DNA of 64,000 nucleotides from assembly GCF_018294505.1 (NCBI RefSeq), contig NC_057796.1:270828458-270892457 (forward strand), read 5' to 3'. Both the position numbers and the translations under genes were made by a program. Below, in pieces: positions 53,065 through 62,957 of this stretch. The notes under the pieces were generated by a model. It was not told the origin of the DNA and searched no databases. It saw nothing but the letters and a program-made list of their open reading frames with translations. Origin of the DNA: Triticum aestivum. Its lineage: Eukaryota > Streptophyta > Magnoliopsida > Poales > Poaceae. Position 1 is the stretch's first letter. Every line of letters starts with the position of its first letter.

Positions 53065-54601
53065 GGAGCCATTCCTTCGCCGCGTACCTTCAGCTGCCCC
53101 AACCCTCCTTCGTCAACAGAACCAGGTGACATTTTCCAAGTTTGTTTAGCTGGGAGCGCCCCTCGGGCTGCATTATTCCCAGGCCACATGGGTCCGTCCC
53201 TGTGGCATGTATCCCTTTTGCTTATGTATTTAGCTTACCTTGTTGGGGGCGCCCCTCGGGCTGCATCATCCCCAAGCCGCTCGGGCCTGACCCAGTGGCA
53301 TGTATCTTTCTGCATTTACCCAAGTTGATTTGTCTTCCATGCTTAATCTGCCTATGATTACCGCCTGCGCGGTTGCCACCCGTCACGGGTCCACACCTCT
53401 GTGATGCAATCCGCTTGCGCGTCAAAAGGGGGCTCCTGAGCATCGCGGCTCAGGAGCTCTTACTGGCTCTCCAGCCCTCACCCCCTGGCCTTGACCACGG
53501 CATCGCGACCTGGCATACCAGCAGCGGCTGAGCTCGCTCAAGGGACGGGACCTGAGGACGTAGAGCGCTTGCTCCGAACCGTCTCGCAGGAACACACAGC
53601 CATCAAAGACTCAAGACCAGGCGCAACCCGCCTTGAGGTAGGGCCTCGTGAGTCCCGCGCTGGCTCACGAGTGCCCAGATACACCTCGCAGCCATGTCGT
53701 GCAAGCCACGTGTCAGGGCGGGGCTGTACACGCCCCGGGGGCTCCTGCCGGAGGGGGGGCCCTCCCACGCACAAGTGGAAGCACCATGCTCCGTGCTGGC
53801 CGTCGACACTGCCGAGGAGCGGCTATGCCCGTGCACAAGCGGAAGCACTATGCTCCGCGCTGGTGATAAACAACTGAGGGCAGCTCCACGGTCTTACCAA
53901 CCTCAGGGAGCCCAGAGCTCAGCGTCCGGCCTCACCGCAACGCCTCCCCTCGGGAGAGCCGCGCGAGGGCGCTGGACACGGGGGTTCACGCCCAAGCGTA
54001 CGCCACCCAACCAGGCCTCCCGGGCCTGGGGGCTGCTCTCGGGTAACGCCCAAGTGCACGCCGCCCAAACAGGTCCCTCGGACCTGGTCGTCGCACGCCC
54101 CTCCCGAGGCCTCGGCGAGGGAAGGTATGGAAATTGTTTGCATGTCAAGGGGGACTCCTGAGCATCGCGACTCAGGAGCCTAACTGGTCACATAGCCGCT
54201 CACTCCTTGGTCCGTCCTGGTCTCCGGTCGGCCCAATGGCGGTTGAGGTATGCGCGGGACCGGGCTCTGCCAACGTAGAACATTAATCTATCCTCGCACC
54301 CTCTTCCTATAAGCTGTTTGCGCGTCAAGGGAGACTCCTGAGCATCGCGAATCAGGAGCCTAACTGGTCACGTAGCCCCTCACTCCTTGGTCCGTCCTCG
54401 TCTCCGGTCGACCGAACGGCGGTCGAGGTATGCGCGGGGCCGGGCTCTGCCGACGCAGAACACAAAGCGGATAGGAAGAAATCGCAAAATCTCGAAGCAA
54501 ATATTACAAAACATATTGTCCTCACAATATCAAATGAAAGTTTAACGCCTCCACGAGGCCCGATGCATGTTACAGGAACGAAACTGGAGATCAGCTGCAG
54601 C
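53065..54601 (+). repeat. Repetitive non-coding region of the 17.5-kb element
   Basis: GCGCCCCTCGGGCTGCAT occurs twice (about 53156 and 53251). A GGAAGCAC(C/T)ATGCTCCG(T/C)G phrase is doubled 60 bp apart (about 53779 and 53839). A unit of about 147 bp is repeated 180 bp apart (about 54137-54282 and 54317-54463), each with a perfect or near-perfect stem CTCCTGAG/CTCAGGAG around an 8-base loop; a third stem is at 53433-53456. No ORF in this part resembles a known protein. Confidence 0.7.
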
Positions 54602-57247
54602 TCACCCCTGGACACCGCCATCTCCTGCCGAAGGTGCTCCTCCCTGGGTAGCGACGACTTCACCTAAACCACCAGCCGCTGGGTTGGCGGCATCGCTGGA
54701 CAAGGGTGCGGAGGCAAAGCCGCGGAACCTCTTCAGCAGGGCCTCCACCTGACCTTGCACCGCTGCGGCGGCGGCTTCGCAGTCATCTTTAGCCACATGC
54801 TCCAGCAGCTCGTCAAGACAAGTGTTGGGGTCGTGAACGTGCAGGTGACTGAAGACACGAGTCAATGCAGCTGAAGACAGGACGCGAGCTTCTGCCTCTG
54901 CCATGGGACCGATACCATCCACAACCTCCTCAAGTGCCTTCACCAAAGGAGGAAGCAGCAGGGCGGGGCCATCCTCGTCGGTGGACAGCGGCCTCTCCAA
55001 GCCATGCTCGTAGAGCGTCTTCAGTGCCTTGCGAGACCTCTCCTCGAGATCAGCAAAGGCCACGCGGTCTTCGGCCAAGACTCGCGCCTTGGCATCAAGA
55101 TCGGCTTCCCTCGCCCTCACCTTCCGCTCCAGCTCCTCCAGCCGGCTGCGCTCAGCGACCTGCGTCTTCCCCAACTCTTACAGCTCAGCATCACGGTTCT
55201 TGACGGCATCCTCCCGGGCCTTCATCTCCTTCTCGCTCGCCAGGCGGCCGCGTGCTTCTTCGGCATGCTTGTCACGCAGGTCCTTTAACTCGTCCTCCAG
55301 CTCTTGGCAGTGGTCACGGGCGGCCCTTGCGTCTTTTAGCGCCGCCTCACGATCGGCTGCGGCGTTGGCGGCACTCTACTTCTCCTTCTCGGAAGACGCC
55401 GCGGCCTGGCTCAGCGTCGCGCGCACCGCCAAGTCGGAGTGAAGCCAGCCAGAGGCCAGCTCCAGGCGCCCGGCCACCAGGCGCGGGTCCACGCTCAGGA
55501 GATCTGCCTTCAACTGGGTCATCTCCAAAAGAGCGCGCTCCAGAACAATAGCAGGAGCAGAACAAACTGAGAGTGGAGGTGCCGCAGTGGGAGGAGACGA
55601 CGCCGTCACCAAGGCCTGGGAGACTGCGGGCTCCGGAGCAGTTGGGACCTCTTCAATCGGGCCAGACGCCGGCACTTTCGGAGCCAGCGGGGCCATGGGG
55701 GCTGACTCCTCCCCGCGATGCTCCTCCTGGCCTCGCGAAGACGACCGGGCTGGGGAATTGCGGGCGCTGGCGCCTCCTTTCTCAGCAGAAGAGGGCGCGG
55801 TCACCGTACCCTCTTTCCTCTTCTTCACCGCAGACAGCGGCCTGGACAACCAAAGACGAAGGTGAGGAAGCAGCGGCATGAGCAAAAACAAGATGGAGAT
55901 CAGGCACTTACCGATCCACCATGACATATTCCACCTTCCGCTTGGGAAGCTTGAATCCTGAAGGCATCGGGACCAGAGGAGTAGGTGTGCGGGCTCCGGC
56001 GGCGGCAGGCGGCGTAGAGGCAGCGCCGGAGCCAGCCCCAGGAGGCGTCAGGACGGAGGCAGCATCGCGAGGAACCAACGGTGACCTACCCCTCGTCGGG
56101 ATGAGGGGCTGCCCCCTCTCCTCCTGGCGAGCGTCAGCCTCGGCGTCGTCAGGCAGGGCGCGGAGGATATCGGCCTTGCTTAGAGGAGAAGTCTCCCCCA
56201 CCTCTTCGAGAATCTTCTCCGAGTCCACCTCCTCTTCCTCCTCCCCACGGGACTCATCAGAGGACACCTCCAGCGGCTTCGGTGCTGCAGGGGCCCCTGT
56301 GAGCGTCGGTGGCACCAGCCCGCGCGCGTTAAAGGTCGGCCTGGAGGCGACGAGTTCCTCCCAGTCCCTGCGGAGGAACAAGGGAACGATGGCGCTAGGC
56401 GGGAACTCCTGGTTGTCCCCAACTATGAGGCGCAGGACAGCAGCCAGTTCGTCGCCAGGAAGGGCCCCAGGCCTCAGGCGGGTCTTGTTCCCCTCTTCTT
56501 CAAGCTCCCATAAGGGGCGCATGCGCGCCTGGAGTGGGGCAACTCGTAGCATCAAGAACTCCCTCAGGAGCATTCCCCCCGTCACCTTGGCCACCTTCGT
56601 GTTGCCGGGCTTCAAGTCAGTCGTCATCTGCCCCAACACAGACAACGCCCGCTCATCGGCAAGCTCCGCCTTGGGCCACCCCTTGTTGAGCTGGGGCGCC
56701 TCTGTCGGTAACACCAGATGCGGATGGGCGCGCTTGGCGTCCATCATGACCCATTTGGATCGGATATTGTCGGCCCTCTTCCCGGTGCTCGAGATCGAGT
56801 TGGCCTTGCCAGATGCGACGAAATTGGTGCATCCAGAGATTTTCCCATCGGTGACGCGAAGGAAGAAGAAGTGGCGCAGAAGCGCCACGGATGGCAGCAC
56901 GCCCAGGTACGCCTCGCAGTAGTAGGCGAAGATGGACAAGAGGAGGATAGAGTTGGGATGGAGGTGCAACGCCAACAGCCCGTAGTGGTCGAGGACCTCA
57001 TAAAAGAAATCAGAGAAGGGAGGAACACACCCGATGGCGACGCTGCTCGAGAAGAAGGGGAAGAAGGTGCTTCCCTCAGGCTCCGGCACGTCGGAAGCAA
57101 GCCGGAGCTCCGTCTTCCCCCACTCATTGCTCTCCCCGCCGTCAGCAGGCGGACGGAGGCGAGGCCCTTCTCTGTGACAGTGGGCGCTTTAAGAGCCGGC
57201 TCATACCAAGCCGGTGCCGAGGAAGTCTTGACCTTGCACGGCGCCAT
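54602..57247 (-). pseudogene. Antisense spliced extra ORF of the 17.5-kb element, broken
   Basis: This runs opposite to gag. Exon 1 (57247-55912) starts MAPCKVKTSSAPAWYEPALK and, after a frameshift near 57143, continues FFPFFSSSVAIGCVPPFSDF, FYEVLDHYGLLALHLHPNSI and LLSIFAYYCEAYLGVLP, the PF04195-like pattern also seen at 37670. A 70-bp intron (GTAAGT...CAG, 55911-55842) joins in phase to exon 2 (55841-54602), with a KKRKEG basic patch and a long coiled coil (READLDAKARVLAEDRVAFA). In-frame stops lie at about 55376-55378 and 55178. The C-terminal globular part (ALTRVFSHLHVHDPNTCLDE) is still readable. Nuclear or chromatin roles have been guessed for such Tat antisense ORFs; the sequence does not decide it. 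Confidence 0.75.
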
Positions 57248-57542
57248 GGATCGCAGATGCGGAGCGAGACTGGAGCAGATCAGGAGGTAGCGGTAGCGAG
57301 GAGCGAGAAAGGGGATCTGGAGCGAGGCTAGGAAGAAGCAATGAAGAAAAGAACCGTCTGCGCCAGCCTTTTGTCAAACTGAGCAGTTGCCGAGGCTGCA
57401 TGGGGAAGCGGAGACGCCCACGTCCAATCAACCGCCACACGTCGACTGAGGCCGCAAGCTTTTGGGGCCCGCGGCGCTCCGTACTTGACCCTTGGCTTCG
57501 CCGCGAAGCCAAGTCCGAGCGCACCTTGGGCCCGGGGGCTAC
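57248..57542. other. Promoter side of the antisense ORF and polypurine tract
   Basis: This holds the upstream region of the antisense ORF and, on the plus strand, the polypurine-like CCCGGGGGCTAC directly before the 3' LTR. Confidence 0.55.
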
Positions 57543-58413
57543 TGTCGGCGTCCTGGGAATGGGGGTCCCCAGACTTGCCTGCCTGCGGCCCACGGCATGG
57601 CTATGCTAGCGGGCCTGTACGGCCCATCTTCATCAGCAAAGCATTCAGGACCCTCGCGAGGCGGACGACACAAGACCTCCTCAGGAGCGGCCTCACCAGG
57701 CTGCCTCACGAGGAGCAGAGATATCAAGGCAGTGCAAACCTCATGAGGCTCATGTGACGTGAGCCATGACGATCGGCACCAGGCGGGCGCCAGTGTGCGC
57801 AGCGCCCTTGTTTCCTCTTTGGTGCTAAGGAAGCAAGTGCAGGCGCGGAGTACCGAGGCATCAGGCAAAGGTTTCCATATCGGTGCAACGAGACCAAGAC
57901 CAGAAGGACGGCAAGACGGAGGTCATCGTGGAGCCCAAGACGGCGTCACCACCAGGGCCTTTTGCAGGCGAAGACCAATTTTGTCAGGATAGCTTGTACT
58001 AGCTGTCCCCTTTCAAATTGCCCATCGTTGTTGGCTCCCTTCCCGCTCAATATTTGGAGAGAGGACCAGGGCCTTTATAAGTAGAACTAGCCACTACAGT
58101 AGGGGGCATCTGATAGCTCATCGAGTCCTCACCCACAAGTTCGCAGAGCACAAGAGCACCTCAACCTCAGGAGGCCGTTCTTCCCCTTGTACTGTTCATC
58201 ATCAGCCCAAGAGGCAATCCACCACCACCACACTGGAGTAGGGTATTACACCACAACGGTGGCCCGAACCAGTATAAATCTCGTGTCTTTCTGTGTTGCG
58301 AGTTCGTCTGCGAGATCTTAGCGAGCTAGGGCATAGATCGGTAGGGGGAAAGAACTTCGCGCGCACTCCAGAGTTCGAACCTTAAGGGTTTTGCCGGAAC
58401 CCCACATCTGACA
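57543..58413 (+). mobile_element. 3' LTR of the 17.5-kb gypsy element (871 bp)
   Basis: It starts TGTCGGCGTCCTGGGAATG and ends CCCCACATCTGACA. It lacks 16 bp present in the 5' LTR between two short GCGA repeats (near 57660), as after a slippage-type deletion. AATAC (58414-58418) follows. Confidence 0.95.
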
Positions 58414-58418
58414 AATAC

Positions 58419-59448
58419 GGGGGTGTTCGGAAAAGCACTTGATCACTCTTGACCCAACGTCTTTGTCCGTGAAGGAGGTGTCAATGCAGCGAACTAGACA
58501 ATCGGACTATAGGGCTTTAACACTTTCACTTAGCCATAGGAATTTGACGGTGGGTCTAAGATATAGCCCCTGGTATGTATGCGGTTATCCGAATACGGTG
58601 CGTTACATAGGTGACTTGAAGAACGGTCCTTCGTGTAATACCGAAGGAATCGCGAAAGATTCTGACGAGTCATCGAGTGGTTGACCAGCTGTCGCCGCAT
58701 CATGACAGTCAGTTTTCGGCTTTCTCTACTGAGATGCTTCACCAGATGAACCGGGAACACAATCGCAGTAGTTCTCCCTTTACTACTCTAGCCGATAGAG
58801 CGGAACGTAAGGTAGTAAGCACAGGAGCCGGGCAACCCAACTATTGACCAAAGACATGATTCGGAGCTGATGCATATAAGGCCAAACTTGTTCGGACTTG
58901 TCGGCAACTCATTTGTTCCCATATCGAGCCCCTGGAAATTTGTGCCGAGGTGCGTGTGTGGAACAACCGAAGAAGCAAAATTCAGTTCTTTAGAAAAAAC
59001 GAATACTGAATATGGATTATGTTCACTGGAATTTGATTGATACGGTAAACGCAATCTTATAGATTATGACGCCCCTACCCGGGCTATTTGACATGCCGGG
59101 GGTCGAAGGCTGAGAGAAAAGGCACTTTATAGGCTCGAAATAAAGAGTGCGGTCTACAAAAGATTATTTGGACCTCCTGTTGCATGTCTGCGCCGCCTTG
59201 CCTCAGCGAAAGGACTCCTTAACGGGAATAGCCTTTGGGTAAGTATACGAAGCCGTGAGGTGACCAGCTCTTGAGTCACCTGTGGTAAAAGATAAAAAGT
59301 AGTTAGAAAAGAAAAAAAGGCTATGGGAGTGCTTCTAGGCCTGTCCGTATTGTGCCTCCGTCGATGACCAGGGTACTTTAAGTGCATAATTATGTATGCT
59401 TTGTACAAACTTCGCAGGTATATGAGGCGAACGACGGAGGCCGAACTG
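58419..59448 (-). other. Fatima internal non-coding part between protease and antisense ORF
   Basis: The pol domains expected here are missing. Short ORFs do not resemble reverse transcriptase or integrase. The stretch near 58850-58930 (CAAAGACATGATTCGGAGC, CGGCAACTCATTTG) recalls the 3' region of related Tat elements, by memory. Confidence 0.5.
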
Positions 59449-59940
59449 CTAATGCAACTCTGAGATTGGTTGGTCCTGTTTAATAGAGATCGGCGGCTTG
59501 ATGGCCGATGAGATATGCGGCTTGATCAGGCCGCTTTGTACTTCGGCTGTAGTAGCCATAGTATGATCCTCTGTACGGAGGGAGCGTTCCGTATTTCCAT
59601 TTATCATTATGACGCCGCGTGGACCGGGCATCATAAGTTTTGCATGGGTGTAGTGTGGGACCGCATTAAAACGAGCAAAAGCGGTACACCCTAGAAGTGC
59701 ATGGTAGCTACTGCGGAATGGGACAATATCGAAGGTCAAGCCTTCGCTTCGGAAGTTGTTCGGCGAACCGAAAATGACTTCCAATGTGATGGAGCCCGTG
59801 TAGCGAGCTTCTACGCCGGGTACTGCTCCCCTGAGGGTAGTTGTGGTGGGCTTGATTCTTGAAGGATCAATGCCCATTTTGCGGACAGTGTCTTGGTAGA
59901 GTAGATTAAGGCTACTGCTGTCGTCCATAAGGACTTTCAT
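59449..59940 (-). pseudogene. Aspartic protease region of the Fatima-type element
   Basis: The frame reads VLMDDSSSLNLLYQDTVRKM, with the catalytic Asp followed by DSS where family members usually have GGS. It goes on with PGVEARYTGSITLEVIFGSP, FDIVPFRSSYHALLGCTAFA and MPGPRGVIMINGNTERSL. The open frame starts with a Met that is internal to the polyprotein. The altered active-site loop suggests loss of activity, and the upstream link to gag (59941-60293) is frame-broken. Confidence 0.78.
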
Positions 59941-60293
59941 GAGATGGAACCTGCGTGACGGATACTAACTGGGTGGTCCTTGCGATCAAAAGTGATCGGG
60001 CAGGCCGCCCATTGATTAAATTTTGGGGCGACCGGCTCTATGGCGTAGGCATCCCGTAGTGCGCGCTTGCGCTCCCCTATAGGTGTGCGCGTCACGTATA
60101 CCATGTTTACTGTTTTTACTTTGGGGGGGGATTGCTTCTGACCCCCGGTGTTCAGTTGGCGAGTCTCTTCGTCATCGCTGTCACTGGGCAGCCCCTTCCC
60201 CTTGTGTTCGGCATTAAGCTTGCCGGCTTGTTTGAAGACCCGACACCTTCTGTTGGTATGATTGGCTAGTTTATCGGGGGTGCCATGAATCTA

Positions 60294-61369
60294 TCAAGGC
60301 CGATCCAGTATCTTGTCTAAATTGGATGGTCCGTCTCTGTTTGCCTTGAATGGCTTTTTCCGTTGACCGGGTTTGGAGCCGCCGAATCCAGCGTTGACCG
60401 TCGTGTCTTGCGTTCCTTCATTATTATTCTGATGCTTGTGTTTATTGCGTCGTGGCTTGCCGTTGCCATCTCGGACTTCGGAGGTGCCCAGATCGCTAGC
60501 GCTGTTGCTTCTACGAGCGAGCCAGCTATCTTCTCCCGCGCAAAAGCGGGTCATCAGAGCGGTAAGGGCTGCCATGGATTTTGGTTTTTCTTGACCGAGG
60601 TCGCGGGCGAGCCACTCATCTTGGACGCTGTGTTTGAAGGCCGCGAGGGCTTCGGCGTCTGGACAATCGACAATTTGGTTCTTTTTAATTAAGAACCTAG
60701 TCCAGAGCTTCCTGGCTGACTCTCCGGGTTGCTGGATGATGTGACTTAGGTCATCGGCATCTGGTGGCCGGACATATGTACCTTCGAAATTATTGCGGAA
60801 GGCGTCTTCCAGGTCCTCCCAGCTGCCAATGGAGTTCTCTGGAAGGCTGTTTAGCCAGTGCCGCGCTGGTCCCTTTAGTTTTAGTGGGAGGTATTTGATG
60901 GCGTGGAAATCATCACCGCGGGCCATGTGGATATGGAGAAGAAAATCCTCAGTCCATACCGCGGGACCTGTTGTTCCATCGTATGATTCGATATTCATAG
61001 GTTTAAACCCTTCTGGGAATTCGTGCTCCATTACTTCATCAGTGAAGCAGAGGGGGTGTGCGGGCCTCTATATCGGGCCATGTCGCGACGTTGCTCGGAT
61101 GGAGGTCGTCTGCAGTTTTCGGCCCGGGCGTGATTATGCCTCTCGCGTTCGGCTAAGTAGCCTTCATCGCGTGTCGGGGCACGCCCCCTCGATCCATAGA
61201 TCGATCTGGTTTGTCCTACTCTACTGTCCAGGTCCTGCCGCAGGTCATATGTATATCCCCGAGCTGTTTTATCTCTGCCTTTACGGTGAGGTAGTACGGG
61301 CTGGAGTTTGGCTTGAGTTGCCGCTTTGTCCCGGCCACGTGGTGGTCGATTAGCCGCATTGCGCGATGA
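60294..61369 (-). pseudogene. Gag of the Fatima-type element, frame-broken
   Basis: The Arg-rich N-terminal part (61369-61034) is in one frame and the gag core (from 61031) in another, giving a frameshift near 61035. The core shows FKPMNIESYDGTTGPAVWTE, LPLKLKGPARHWLNSLPENS, SWEDLEDAFRNNFEGTY and PGESARKLWTRFLIKKNQIV, typical of gypsy gag. It is followed by a Lys/Arg/Asn-rich tail. No CCHC knuckle remains in the readable frame. It is cut at 61372 by the second CACTA. Confidence 0.85.
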
Positions 61370-61799
61370 TGGCACTACAAAAAAATACACTTCCGTGATG
61401 ATACGTGTTTGTCATAGTAGGTCGCATTTTTTGTCATGCATGTACATCCATGACGATTTTATGACAGAATCAAGATAGTCATACCTATGTTGTCATAGAA
61501 GTGTTCCATGGCATTACCAAAATTATCATCAAGGAAGTGTCCACTTCCATGACGATAAATCGCGCGTCACAGAAGTGCTTTCGTCAAGGGTGACCGACAC
61601 GTGGCATCCACCGTAGCGGGACGCCGTTAAGCTATCGGGTCCGGTTTTGGATCGGATAACCCGTTAACAACCGGGACCAATGGGAAATTTCCACGTGTAA
61701 AATTCTGATTGGCTGGAGGGAACACCTGTCAGCTCGTCAGTGGGCCAGATGTCGCCCGTCCATTGGAGGAGACATGCCTACGATACGTCGACACGTGGC

Positions 61800-62690
61800 T
61801 GGGCCCAATAGAGGCCCATATAGGTTAAAAAGGCTGGCCCAGCCAAAGGCCCATAGTACTTACTCAGATACTAGTGGGCCAGCCCAATAACGGCCTGCTT
61901 AATAAAGGCCCATTTACGGCTCAAAGCCAGTTCTGGCCCGTTAATTGTTCGCCAAATATTTGGGCCCATTTACGGCCCGAAGCCAGATCCGGCCCGTTAA
62001 TTGTTCACCGAATATCTGGGCCCAATTACAGCCCAGTTACTTTCGACCTGTTAGAGGCCCGATGTAGACATGGGCCCATTTCAGCCCGGTGTGACTTTCG
62101 GCCTGGGAATGGCCCGTGCTTCCCATGGGCCATATATGGTCCGACGGGACATCGGGCCCACTAACGGCCCGTGATAAAGGTGGCAACAGTTAAGCCCAAC
62201 GTGATTTTGGGTCTGTTAAAGGCCTATCGCATAATTGGGCCCGTTGATGTCTGTACTAAGCTTTTGGCCTCTTAAAAGCCCATGATATCAATGGGACAAC
62301 TAAGGCCCGACATATGTTTCGGCCTGGTAACTGCCCGTGATATAACTGGGCCCAAAAAGGCCCGGTCTACATTTCAGCCTGCTGAAGGCCGTTGACGACT
62401 AGTGAAAATTGAGACCCAACATACATTTCGGCCTGCTAAAGGCCCATGGTTTCATCTGGGCCATAATAGGCCAGTACAATATTCAGTCTGTTAATGGCCC
62501 AACGCTACCTGGGCCAAACTAAGCGCTGGGTCCACAAAAGGCCCACTAAAATATAGGCCAGTGTAAGTTGTGGGCCTCGCGCAAAGTGTGAAGGCCCCAA
62601 TCATTCGGGACCAAGAAAGATGCAGGCCAGCCCAATTGTGGCCCACTAAAAACCAGGTCCATTAGAGGCGAATGTTTCGGCCCGGTCGAC
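61800..62690. repeat. Subterminal GGCCC-type array of the second CACTA
   Basis: GGGCC(C/T) and GGCCC(A/G)TT phrases recur about every 40-70 bp (for example TGGGCCCATTTACGGCCCGA at about 61961). The units are more diverged than those at 34837-35112. Confidence 0.7.
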
Positions 62691-62957
62691 TGCATCTGAT
62701 TTTTTTTCAGATAGCGAATGACGGCAGTAACTAGTAGGAATTAAGAACAAACATACTCTACACAATAAAGAAATTACGGCATAGTAACTAAGAATAAACC
62801 TACACTATACAATAAAGGATTTATGGTATATTACATCCACTGGGCATCAAAGTTCGCCACCAGTTATCATAAAGCGCAACGAAGAAGTAGATTACAAAAA
62901 CTGGGCACCATTGTACATAACAAAATAATACTGAACCCAGACCACTTCCAAGACAGT
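62691..62957. other. 3' flank of the accessory gene in the second CACTA
   Basis: A/T-rich, with a doubled phrase TACACAATAAAGAAATTACGG / TATACAATAAAGGATTTATGG (about 62759 and 62805; similar over about 20 bases). No gene is seen. Confidence 0.45.

Larger units (their letters stand above)
40951..58413 (+). mobile_element. 17.5-kb Tat-type gypsy element with nested insertion
   Basis: LTRs at 40951-41837 and 57543-58413 are near-identical, and AATAC flanks the element on both sides (40946-40950 and 58414-58418). Contents in order are leader, gag, protease, the nested 8.1-kb element (44384-52518), a reverse-transcriptase remnant, a repetitive non-coding part, an antisense spliced ORF, a polypurine tract (about CCCGGGGGCTAC, 57531-57542) and the 3' LTR. 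Without the nested element it measures about 9.3 kb. No integrase or RNase H is recognised, so it is probably non-autonomous. Confidence 0.93.
36662..61372 (-). mobile_element. Fatima-type Tat/gypsy element, minus strand, interrupted
   Basis: Reading the minus strand from right to left: gag (61369-60294), protease (59940-59449), a non-coding interval (to 58414), then, beyond the nested 17.5-kb element, an antisense-coded ORF (37670-40800) and the 3' LTR (37132-36662). The motif GGGCTAC directly before the LTR start agrees with this orientation. No reverse transcriptase or integrase is seen, so the copy is non-autonomous. Its 5' LTR is missing because the second CACTA element joins at 61373. 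Confidence 0.8.

Noticed and set aside
55921..56922. 333-aa plus-strand ORF rich in Ser/Arg
   Set aside because: It is the complement of the antisense ORF exon 1, which has recognisable motifs and a splice site.
59154..59408. 84-aa minus-strand ORF in the Fatima interior
   Set aside because: It does not resemble reverse transcriptase, RNase H or integrase, and no longer frame supports it.
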